DNA of 5,299 bases from Mesorhizobium sp. (lineage in GTDB: Bacteria > Pseudomonadota > Alphaproteobacteria > Rhizobiales > Rhizobiaceae): assembly GCA_030698645.1 (NCBI GenBank), contig JAUYMV010000489.1, forward strand, positions 1 to 5,299, given 5' to 3'. Shown piece by piece: positions 1 to 5,299 of the stretch; within the stretch, counting starts at the first letter, position 1, and every line of letters starts with the position of its first letter. Under the pieces are notes generated by a model that saw only the letters and a list, made by a program, of their open reading frames with translations, ran no database searches and had not been told where the DNA came from. The position numbers and the translations under genes are program-made.

Positions 1-936
1 CGCCGCGATCGAGGCGATGTCGGCGATCATGTTGAGCGTGATGTAGACGGCCGCGAAGATCAGACCGACGGCCTGCACCACGGGCACGTCCCGCTTGGCG
101 ACGTGGTCGACCAGATACTGCCCCATCCCGGGATAGACGAAGATCACCTCGACGACGACGACGCCGACCACGAGGAAGGCAAGGTTGAGCATGACGACGT
201 TGATGATCGGCGCGATGGCGTTCGGGAAGGCATGCTTGCGGATGATGTCGAACTGGGACAGGCCTTTCAACTCCGCCGTCTCGACATAGGCGGACTGCAT
301 GACGTTCAGGATGGCCGCGCGCGTCATCCGCATCATGTGCGCCAGCACGACCAGGAGGAGCGCCGCGCCCGGCAGCACGATCGCTTGCAGCTTCTGCGTC
401 AGCGGCATGCCGTCATAGACGGTCGAGATGGAGGGAAGCCACTGCAGCTTTACCGCGAAGAAGTAGATCAGCAGATAGCCGATGAAGAACTCGGGTAGCG
501 ACGTCGAGGCAAGCGCGAAGCCGGAGATCGCCTTGTCGATCGGGCCATTGCGGTAGCGCACCGCCAGCAATCCGAGCAGGACCGCCAGCGGAATGGCGAC
601 GATCGCGGTCCAGAAGGCCAGGAACAGCGTGTTCCAGAGCCTCGGTCCGAGTGTGGTCGCGATGTCCTGCCGCGTCGTCAGCGCGGTGCCGAGGTCGCCG
701 GTGAGGACGCCGCCCAGCCAGCGGAAATAGCGGACATAGGCAGGGTCGTTGAGACCCAGTTCCTCGCGCAGATTGGCAAGCGATTGCGGGGTCGCCGACT
801 GGCCGAGAATGGAGGCGGCGACGTCGCCCGGAAGAATCTGGGTGCCGGCGAAGATCAGCGCCGACACCGCGAGAAGGAGGAGAAGGCCCAGCGCAATGCG
901 CTGGGCGATCATTTTCAGGATCGGAGAACCCCCCAC
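1..936 (-). CDS. ABC transporter permease, DppB/OppB type (3' end cut by window edge)
   Basis: This is the inner-membrane permease subunit of a peptide/nickel/opine-class ABC importer. It would form the transmembrane channel with a second permease and pass substrate from the binding protein encoded just upstream. The frame is open to position 1 (312 codons from the GTG). It shows about six hydrophobic segments near residues 13-33, 103-126, 137-160, 185-203, 245-268 and 288-308. After the first segment comes the family-typical LPGD. The cytoplasmic EAA loop, which contacts the ATPase, lies at about residues 219-239 (ETAELKGLS...KHAFPN). The periplasmic-side VYPGMGQYL near the end is also typical of DppB. 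Probably only 10-15 C-terminal residues are missing. I chose the GTG at 936 because a GGCGGG lies 8 nt upstream. The ATG at 912 (MIAQRIALG) is the alternative; it has no visible Shine-Dalgarno sequence, although it places the first helix normally. The gene starts 13 bp after the binding-protein stop, so the two are surely co-transcribed. The substrate is unknown. Confidence 0.93.
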   Translation of the reverse strand, partial: MGGSPILKMIAQRIALGLLLLLAVSALIFAGTQILPGDVAASILGQSATPQSLANLREELGLNDPAYVRYFRWLGGVLTGDLGTALTTRQDIATTLGPRLWNTLFLAFWTAIVAIPLAVLLGLLAVRYRNGPIDKAISGFALASTSLPEFFIGYLLIYFFAVKLQWLPSISTVYDGMPLTQKLQAIVLPGAALLLVVLAHMMRMTRAAILNVMQSAYVETAELKGLSQFDIIRKHAFPNAIAPIINVVMLNLAFLVVGVVVVEVIFVYPGMGQYLVDHVAKRDVPVVQAVGLIFAAVYITLNMIADIASIAA

Positions 937-944
937 GGTCCCGA

Positions 945-950
945 CCCGCC
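945..950 (-). promoter_or_regulatory. Ribosome binding site supporting the GTG start of the permease
   Basis: On the minus strand, GGCGGG spans 950-945 and begins with the last base of the binding-protein TAG stop. It sits 8 nt before the GTG at 936. The competing ATG at 912 has only a run of G's 16 nt away, which is too far. This favours the GTG start, but G-runs are common in this GC-rich DNA. Confidence 0.4.
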
Positions 951-2536
951 TATGCCGCGAGCCAGCACTCGGCCAGGGCGTAGCCGTCCATCATTTCGCC
1001 GGCCGGGTGGACGTTGAAGCCGCCAGCCTTGGCGCCCGACGCGTCGATGAAGTCGTTGAACATGGGCAGGATCAGGCCGCCCTCGTCGCGCACGATCGTG
1101 CCCATGTCGGCATACATCTGCTTGCGCTTGGCCTCGTCGAGTTCGCTGCGCGCGGCGAGCAGCATCTGGTCGAACTTCTCGTTGAAGAAGCGCGTGTCGT
1201 TCCAGTCGGCCTTCGAATAATAAGCCGTCGTATACATCTGGTCCTGCGTCGAGCGGCCGCCCCAGTAGGAGGTCGAGAAGGGCTGCTTGTTCCACACTTC
1301 CGACCAGTAGCCGTCGCCCGGCTCGCGCTTGACATCGATCGTGATGCCGGCCGCCGCGCAGGACTGCTGGTAGAGCTGGGCCGCATCAACGGCGCCCGAG
1401 AAGGCGACGTCGGAGGTGCGCAGCAGGACCGGGCCGGAATGGCCCGACTTCTGGAAGTGGAACTTCGCCTTGTCCGGATCGAAGGTGCGCTGCTCCAGTT
1501 CGGTGAACAGCGGATAGGCCGCGTTGATCGGGAAATCGTTGCCGACGGTGCCAAAGCCGAACAGGATCTTCTCGACCATCTCCTCGCGGTTCATCGCATA
1601 TTTCAGCGCGAGCCGCAGGTCGTTGTTGTCGAACGGCGCGGTGTTGCAGTGCATGATGAAGACGTAGTGGCCGCGGCCCGAGACGTTCTGGATGGTGACG
1701 CCCGGAACGCGCTTGATGAGTTCGACGATCTTCGGCTCGACGCGGTTGATCATCTGCACCTGGCCGCCCTGCAGGGCAGAGGTGCGCGCGGTCGCGTCAT
1801 TGATGACGATGATCTCGACCTGGTCGGCATGGCCCATGCCGTCGCCGCCCCAGTAGTTGGCGAAGCGCTCGCCGCCCTGGCGCACACCCGGCTCGTTGAC
1901 CGTCACCTTGTAGGGGCCGGCCGAAATGCCTTCGGTCGGATTGTCCTTGCCACCGTTCGGCTGGATGATCAGGTGGTAGTCGGCCATCAGATAGGGGAAG
2001 TCGGCGTCGGCTTCCGCCAGCGTGACGATCACCTCGTTGCCGCTCGCCTTGACGCCGGTGATGTTGGTCAGGATGCCGAGCGCGCCGGACTTGGAGTTCG
2101 CATCCGCGTGGCGCTGGATGGTGGCGGACACGTCTTCGGCCGTCATCGTCTTGCCGTTGTGGAACTCGACGCCCTGCTTGATCTTCATGGTCCAGGTCTT
2201 GGCGTCGTCCGAAGCGCCGATTTCCTCGGCCAGACGGTTTTCCAGCGAGCCGTCGCGGTTCAGGCGCACCAGATAGTCGCCCCAGCATTTGCCGAAGGAG
2301 AACGGAACCTGGCTGAGGAAGGATGCCGGGTCGAGGCTGTTGGTCGCCTCGCCGCCCTGCAGGCCGGCCTTGAGAATGCCGCCCTTGACGGCGCCCTGGG
2401 CGCGCGCGGCCCCGGCGAGCAGCGTGTTGGCGAACGCGGCGGATGCGCCGAGCGCGGCGGCCCGCCCCAGAAAGGCGCGCCGGTCCATGCGGCCGGACAC
2501 GACATAACGGCTCAGGAATTCGAGTTCATTCGACAT
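950..2536 (-). CDS. ABC transporter substrate-binding protein, family 5 (DppA/OppA/NikA type), Tat-exported
   Basis: This periplasmic solute-binding protein of 528 residues has the normal length for SBP_bac_5 and delivers substrate to the adjacent permease. Residues 16-47 form a twin-arginine signal: DRRAFLG at 18-24, then a small-residue hydrophobic stretch and an ARA-type cleavage site near residues 44-46. Mature-domain family marks include an LDPA early segment and LVRLNRDGSLENRLAEE. These are followed by the highly typical WTMKIKQGVEFHNGKTMTAEDV, and later by LRLALKYAMNREEMV. The ATG at 2536 is preceded by GAGGAG at a 5-nt spacing, which fixes the start. No lipobox cysteine follows the signal, so it is probably soluble. 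It is the first gene of a likely importer operon that continues into the permease. The gap upstream carries an operator-like palindrome and a possible promoter. The ligand cannot be deduced. Members of this fold bind peptides, opines, nickel complexes, glutathione and other compounds. The neighbouring S15-type hydrolase suggests an amide, ester or peptide-like substrate (inference). Confidence 0.95.
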   Translation of the reverse strand: MSNELEFLSRYVVSGRMDRRAFLGRAAALGASAAFANTLLAGAARAQGAVKGGILKAGLQGGEATNSLDPASFLSQVPFSFGKCWGDYLVRLNRDGSLENRLAEEIGASDDAKTWTMKIKQGVEFHNGKTMTAEDVSATIQRHADANSKSGALGILTNITGVKASGNEVIVTLAEADADFPYLMADYHLIIQPNGGKDNPTEGISAGPYKVTVNEPGVRQGGERFANYWGGDGMGHADQVEIIVINDATARTSALQGGQVQMINRVEPKIVELIKRVPGVTIQNVSGRGHYVFIMHCNTAPFDNNDLRLALKYAMNREEMVEKILFGFGTVGNDFPINAAYPLFTELEQRTFDPDKAKFHFQKSGHSGPVLLRTSDVAFSGAVDAAQLYQQSCAAAGITIDVKREPGDGYWSEVWNKQPFSTSYWGGRSTQDQMYTTAYYSKADWNDTRFFNEKFDQMLLAARSELDEAKRKQMYADMGTIVRDEGGLILPMFNDFIDASGAKAGGFNVHPAGEMMDGYALAECWLAA

Positions 2537-2541
2537 TGTAG

Positions 2542-2547
2542 CTCCTC
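2542..2547 (-). promoter_or_regulatory. Ribosome binding site of the solute-binding protein gene
   Basis: GAGGAG on the minus strand lies 5 nt upstream of the ATG at 2536. It is the strongest Shine-Dalgarno match in the left half of the window and fits high expression of a binding protein. Confidence 0.75.
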
Positions 2548-2567
2548 ACTCAGATTGTGTTGCCCCA

Positions 2568-2585
2568 GGGCCCATTAGAGGGCCT
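2568..2585. other. Small GC-rich hairpin in the putative 5' leader of the binding-protein gene
   Basis: GGCCC (2569-2573) and GGGCC (2580-2584) form a perfect five-pair stem around the six-base loop ATTAGA. A possible G-U pair (2568/2585) closes it. It lies 32-49 nt upstream of the binding-protein ATG. On the minus strand no T-run follows, so it is not a convincing intrinsic terminator for the hydrolase transcript. It could be a leader structure or chance in GC-rich DNA. The + strand has TCTTTGT after it, but no + strand gene precedes it. Confidence 0.35.
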
Positions 2586-2598
2586 CTTTGTGACAGGG

Positions 2599-2628
2599 AT
2601 ATTGGCGCTATTGTCAGGGTGACAGCAA
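2599..2628 (-). promoter_or_regulatory. Possible sigma70-type promoter for the binding-protein/permease operon
   Basis: On the minus strand, TTGCTG (2628-2623) and CAATAT (2604-2599) are separated by 18 bp. In the extended alphaproteobacterial form they read CTTG and a degenerate CTATAT-like box. A start site near 2592 would give a leader of about 55 nt. Each box matches the consensus only in part, so this is weak on its own. It is supported mainly by its place in the 152-bp gap and by the palindrome that fills its spacer. Confidence 0.28.
2612..2624. promoter_or_regulatory. Candidate operator: TGTCA-N3-TGACA palindrome
   Basis: The + strand reads TGTCAGGGTGACA, a perfect 5-3-5 inverted repeat 76-88 bp upstream of the binding-protein ATG. 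A further TGACA half-site with the same GGG flank lies at 2591-2595, 21 bp (about two helical turns) from the first arm. The palindrome falls between the putative -35 and -10 boxes, which is where a repressor commonly binds. No regulator gene for it is seen in the window. GntR- and LacI-type repressors use short inverted repeats of this kind, but the match is not specific enough to name a family. Confidence 0.4.
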
Positions 2629-2688
2629 GACCGAATGCGACATCCCGTGGCGTAAATCGCACGACGCTTTTGGACCAATGTGGCGCAG

Positions 2689-4740
2689 TCAGACATGCCG
2701 GCGGGGGATGGCGTCCTCCCATGACCTCTCGAACACCATGGCGTCCGCTTGAAAGGCTTCGAGGCGGCCGCTGATCCGGAACGTTTCCGCGTCCGCACGG
2801 ATGGACAGTGTGGCGAGCGTACGGACCGACCAGTCGCCGCGCGACAGCGTCTGTTCCCACCAGAGCCGGCCGCTGGCCGAGAGCGGATCGTCGGGGCGGA
2901 TCGACCAGTCCTCCGACATGCGCGAACCGTGCACGAGGCCATGGTCGAGGTCGCGCATCTCGCCGAAATCGTTCCTGACGATGACCGATACGGTACCGGA
3001 TTCGAGGTCGCGTTCGATGCGACGCTCGGCCTTGGGCGGCCGCGTCGTCTCGATGGCCCAGGGCGTGGCGCCCTCGGCCCCGGCAAAGGCGCACTCGTCG
3101 CCTGTCGCCGCGGGGCGGACGGGAAGCGTCAGCGTGCCGGCGGTGATCGTCAACGCTGCTGTCTCGGGCGATGGCCAGATCATCGGCCAGTAGGCGGTGG
3201 AAATCGCGACGCGCAGGCGGTGTCCGGCCGGAATGCGATAGGCGATCTGGTCGAGGATGACGGTGGCGCGGGCCTCCTCGCCCGGGACCAGCGCCTCGGG
3301 CAACTCATGCGAACGACGGTGCGTCAGGTTGAGCACGCCATAGCAGATCAGTTCCGAGGCGCCGTCGGGGTGGACGTCGCAGAGCCGCACCGCGACGTTG
3401 GCCTGCGGGCGGTCGGACACGAAGACGAGGTCGAGTTCCGCCGCGCCGACGATATCGAGAGATTCCGGCAGGGGCGGGTGATCGAAGCAGGCCGACAGCG
3501 CATCGTCGCCGCGCTGGTCGCCGGGCAGTTCGGGGCCGAACATGAACGGGAAATACTCGCCGGTCGCCAGACCGCAATCCTGCGGCGAGGCGACGAAGCG
3601 GTTCAGGGGTTCGACGGGAAGGGCGGCATCGATGGCGTCCTCGTCGGCATCGCCATCCGCGAGCGCGGTCGCGATGAGGCCCGACTCGACCAGACGGTAG
3701 AGGCGCGGCTCGATGCGCGGCGAGGGCCATTCTGCCTCGGCGATCCAGCGGCCCGGCCGCTCGGGATGCCAGGTAGCCGGCCGTACGCTGTCCATCAGCC
3801 AGGCGCGGTAGGCAGGGTCGGCCTCCACGCCCGTGTCGATGCCCTTCAGCCAGCGGTCCCACCAGCGCAGGGCCTCCTGCAGGAAGCCGATGGCGGGGCC
3901 GGGCGCGGCGTAGTGCGGGTATTTGTGTATCCATGGCCCGACGATCGCCTTGACGGGCGCCGCAATGTTTCCGGCGAGGTGCGCCGGGGTGTTGCGATAG
4001 CCGTCATGCCAGCCCCCGAAGGAGAGGACTGCCGCCTCAATGGCCGAATAATCCTGGCAGACCGAGCCGCGCTTCCAGTAGGCGTCGCGAGTCTGATGCG
4101 ACAGCCAGGTCCTGGCGAGGAACGGCATGTTCTCCAGGCGTTCCAGCCACATCGCGCGCCAGGCGTCGCCGACGAGCGCCGGATCCGGCGGGCGAGACGA
4201 ATAGGACAGCATGTTGCCCGCCCAGCCGAGATTCTCGTTTAAGAGGCAGCCGCCCTTGTAGTGGATATCGTCGGCGTAGCGGTCGACGGTGGAGCAGAGC
4301 GTGACGATCGCCTTTAGTGCCGGCGGCCGCTTGGCCGAGACCTGCAGCGCATTGAAGCCGCCCCAGGAGATGCCCATCATGCCGACCGTGCCGGAGCACC
4401 AGGGCTGTGCGGCTGCCCATGCGATCACGTCGCAGGCGTCCTGCAACTCCTGCTCGGAATACTCGTCGTCCATCAAGCCCTGCGAGTCGCCATTGCCGCG
4501 CATGTCGACGCGGATCGAGGCGTAGCCGTGACCGGCGAAATAGGGATGCGTGAGTTGGTCCCGCGCGACGGTGCCGTCGCGCTTGCGATAGGGCAGGTGC
4601 TCGAGGATCGCCGGAACGGGGCTCGTCTCCGCGTCCGCAGGCATCCACACCCGCGCGGAAAGGCGGCAACCGTCCGGCATGACGATGCCCATGTCTGGGA
4701 ACTCGACGATCGCACGGGGGAAGGCGGTGATGGTTTTCAT
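2689..4740 (-). CDS. CocE/NonD-family serine hydrolase (S15, X-Pro dipeptidyl-peptidase-like), cytoplasmic
   Basis: This alpha/beta hydrolase is predicted to cleave an ester or amide bond. Relatives include cocaine esterase, glutaryl-7-ACA acylase and alpha-amino-acid ester hydrolases. Counting from the ATG at 4740 (683 residues), the nucleophile is Ser125 in GISWGG. The acid is Asp246 in GGWHDGY, the base is His272 in GPWIHKYPH, and Tyr51 in HLPYRKRDG fits the oxyanion tyrosine. The order and spacing match CocE (Ser117, Asp259, His287). A PepX_C-like beta jelly roll follows at about 310-540, with IPAGHRLRVAIST in its late part. An extra C-terminal beta-rich region at about 563-683 ends FERSWEDAIPRRHV. 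It has no signal peptide, so it is cytoplasmic. The frame is open upstream to a TTG at 4776, with an ATG at 4749. I prefer 4740 because MKTITAFPR... followed by the first beta strand resembles how related proteins begin. None of the three starts has a Shine-Dalgarno sequence. The importer genes begin 152 bp downstream, suggesting uptake followed by hydrolysis. The substrate is unknown. Confidence 0.92.
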   Translation of the reverse strand: MKTITAFPRAIVEFPDMGIVMPDGCRLSARVWMPADAETSPVPAILEHLPYRKRDGTVARDQLTHPYFAGHGYASIRVDMRGNGDSQGLMDDEYSEQELQDACDVIAWAAAQPWCSGTVGMMGISWGGFNALQVSAKRPPALKAIVTLCSTVDRYADDIHYKGGCLLNENLGWAGNMLSYSSRPPDPALVGDAWRAMWLERLENMPFLARTWLSHQTRDAYWKRGSVCQDYSAIEAAVLSFGGWHDGYRNTPAHLAGNIAAPVKAIVGPWIHKYPHYAAPGPAIGFLQEALRWWDRWLKGIDTGVEADPAYRAWLMDSVRPATWHPERPGRWIAEAEWPSPRIEPRLYRLVESGLIATALADGDADEDAIDAALPVEPLNRFVASPQDCGLATGEYFPFMFGPELPGDQRGDDALSACFDHPPLPESLDIVGAAELDLVFVSDRPQANVAVRLCDVHPDGASELICYGVLNLTHRRSHELPEALVPGEEARATVILDQIAYRIPAGHRLRVAISTAYWPMIWPSPETAALTITAGTLTLPVRPAATGDECAFAGAEGATPWAIETTRPPKAERRIERDLESGTVSVIVRNDFGEMRDLDHGLVHGSRMSEDWSIRPDDPLSASGRLWWEQTLSRGDWSVRTLATLSIRADAETFRISGRLEAFQADAMVFERSWEDAIPRRHV

Positions 4741-4776
4741 GAGCGGCATGAGGCGATGGGCGCGGGCAGATTTCAA

Positions 4777-4810
4777 GTCGCAAATGCGACGTGGACGTCG
4801 TCGCGATCGC
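4777..4810. promoter_or_regulatory. Cluster of palindromes upstream of the hydrolase (candidate operator/promoter region)
   Basis: GTCGCAAATGCGAC (4777-4790) is a perfect 6-2-6 inverted repeat. CGACGTGGACGTCG (4787-4800) is a second perfect 6-2-6 repeat that shares four bases with it, and GCGATCGC (4803-4810) follows. The cluster lies 37-70 bp upstream of the preferred hydrolase ATG, in the 113-bp gap after the antitoxin gene. A CTTGAA on the minus strand abuts the cluster and could be a -35 box, but I see no acceptable -10. The 8-mer AATGCGAC in the first palindrome recurs at 2634-2641, upstream of the binding-protein gene and in the same orientation. Regulatory function is inferred. CG-rich words form short palindromes easily in this genome. 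Confidence 0.38.
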
Positions 4811-4853
4811 CGCCGATCTGCCGCCTGTCCGAGACGTTCAAATCGACGATAGC

Positions 4854-5270
4854 CTACCGCAGATCGTCGACGAGTTCAGGGTGCCGGTCGAGCAGCGCCA
4901 TCAGTTGAATCGTTGGGCCGCTCGGTTCGATCAGGCCACGCTCATATTTGTCGAAGGCGTTTTCGCCGACCTTGAACAGAAGCCCTGCCTCCCGCTGAGA
5001 AAGGTTCAGCCTGTTGCGGAGGCGGCGAATGCTCGCAGGCGAAGGCAGGCCGTCGATGCGCTCCTTCAGGGTGCGCAAGGCTTCGTCGGCGGCGTTCATG
5101 TCGTCACCGACCAGGACGCCATCTTCGCCATCGGAGCCATAGTATCCCGGAAGATCGACAATCGTCGTCTCGCCCTTGTAGGTCACAGAGAACGGCCGCA
5201 CGTCGCGGCGAAGCGTTTCGCCCGTTTCGGGCGAGATCATCGTTTCGGGCAACTTGCGCGACGGTCGCAT
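4854..5270 (-). CDS. mqsA: MqsA-family antitoxin (HTH), cysteine-free variant
   Basis: This is the predicted antitoxin of a type II MqsRA-like toxin-antitoxin pair. It should neutralise an RNase toxin by binding it and repress its own operon through DNA binding. The 138 residues divide into an MqsA-like N-terminal part (about 11-58: ISPETGETL, then VDLPGYY) and a C-terminal HTH_XRE/MqsA part (about 80-138). The recognition-helix segment GENAFDKYERG (102-112) aligns with GVNAFSRYEKG of E. coli MqsA. Asn104 and Lys108 take the places of its DNA-contacting Asn97 and Arg101. The ending LLDRHPELVDDLR is also typical. Classical MqsA binds zinc through two cysteine pairs. Here the matching sites read SPET and GSDG, and the protein has no cysteine at all. 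The ATG at 5270 is chosen for its AAGGAG at 8-nt spacing; Met11 lacks such a site. It begins 2 bp after the stop of the upstream gene, giving the toxin-first order of mqsRA. Any autoregulatory operator would lie upstream of the toxin, outside the window. Confidence 0.85.
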   Translation of the reverse strand: MRPSRKLPETMISPETGETLRRDVRPFSVTYKGETTIVDLPGYYGSDGEDGVLVGDDMNAADEALRTLKERIDGLPSPASIRRLRNRLNLSQREAGLLFKVGENAFDKYERGLIEPSGPTIQLMALLDRHPELVDDLR

Positions 5271-5272
5271 CG

Positions 5273-5299
5273 CTACGTCTCCTTGAAGGCCATTACGGT
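5273..5299 (-). CDS. C-terminal end of an upstream gene, probably an MqsR-like toxin (partial)
   Basis: In the frame that ends at the TAG at 5275-5273, the last eight codons read TVMAFKET. The end of E. coli MqsR is VLIVSFKEK, so the hydrophobic strand followed by FKE lines up with the end of that RNase toxin. The stop is 2 bp before the antitoxin ATG, as expected for a toxin-first mqsRA operon with coupled translation. Only eight residues are visible, so the identification rests on this short match plus the identity of the next gene. A HigB/RelE-like toxin or an unrelated gene cannot be excluded. Confidence 0.5.
   Translation of the reverse strand, partial: TVMAFKET
5279..5284 (-). promoter_or_regulatory. 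Ribosome binding site of the antitoxin gene, inside the upstream gene
   Basis: AAGGAG on the minus strand lies 8 nt before the ATG at 5270. It overlaps the codons for the last Lys-Glu of the upstream gene. This strong site fixes the antitoxin start and suggests that the antitoxin is translated well and coupled to the gene before it. Confidence 0.75.

Noticed and set aside
145..165. Repeated GAC/GTC triplets in the permease
   Set aside because: They encode a run of valines in a membrane helix (VVGVVVVEV) and are explained by the protein sequence and codon bias.
103..498. 131-codon + strand ORF opposite the permease
   Set aside because: Its Asp/His/Arg-rich translation comes from the antisense of the permease hydrophobic codons. 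The permease frame is uninterrupted and clearly real.
749..2578. 609-codon + strand ORF opposite the solute-binding protein
   Set aside because: It is antisense to a clear SBP_bac_5 gene. Its translation is a run of V/G/R/D-rich residues with no recognisable domain, as expected from codon bias in GC-rich DNA.
2651..2674. Possible intrinsic terminator (GCGT...ACGC followed by TTTT on the + strand)
   Set aside because: The stem is only four pairs and the T-run is on the + strand, where no gene precedes it. On the minus strand, where transcription occurs, there is no T-run.
2749..4242. 497-codon + strand ORF opposite the hydrolase
   Set aside because: It is a mirror frame of the hydrolase coding sequence. 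It has low-complexity R/G/V composition, no ribosome site of note and no family resemblance.
4805..4818. GATCG-CCGC-CGATC inverted repeat in the gap after the antitoxin
   Set aside because: The five-base arms are short for such CG/GATC-rich DNA and no T-run follows on the minus strand. It is not supportable as a terminator, and it overlaps the palindrome cluster already listed.
4528..4908. 126-codon + strand ORF spanning the hydrolase start, the gap and the antitoxin end
   Set aside because: It overlaps two supported minus-strand genes and shows no domain. Its C-terminal serine-rich stretch reflects antisense reading.

Overview
The base composition (GC-rich, with strong G/C third-position bias and long spurious antisense ORFs) and the protein families point to an alphaproteobacterium, most likely of the Rhizobiales (Hyphomicrobiales). 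This is inferred from family resemblance, not from a search. All supported genes lie on the minus strand, so transcription runs from right to left.

From right to left, the layout is as follows. The last 27 bases hold the final eight codons of an upstream gene. Its ending (TVMAFKET) resembles the C-terminus of MqsR-type toxins. Two bases later starts a 138-residue MqsA-family antitoxin with a good HTH domain but no cysteines at all, so the zinc-binding half of classical MqsA has been lost. A 113-bp gap with stacked short palindromes follows. Next is a CocE/NonD-type (S15, X-Pro dipeptidyl-peptidase family) serine hydrolase with a full Ser-Asp-His triad and an extra C-terminal beta region. A 152-bp gap carries a candidate promoter, a TGTCA-N3-TGACA operator-like palindrome and a small hairpin. 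After it comes a Tat-exported family 5 (DppA/OppA-type) solute-binding protein, followed 13 bp later by a DppB-type permease that runs off the left edge.

The binding protein and permease begin a peptide/nickel/opine-class ABC importer operon. The second permease and the ATPase(s) would be expected beyond position 1. The hydrolase has no export signal, so a reasonable inference is that the importer brings in an amide, ester or peptide-like compound that the cytoplasmic hydrolase cleaves. The substrate cannot be read from the sequence. The toxin-antitoxin pair appears to be an unrelated neighbouring module.

The most interesting points are the cysteine-free MqsA with its probable MqsR partner just outside the window, and the two palindrome clusters upstream of the hydrolase and the binding protein. 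I found no RNA genes, insertion sequences, CRISPR arrays, convincing terminators or clearly novel system. There is no gene-free stretch longer than 300 bases.
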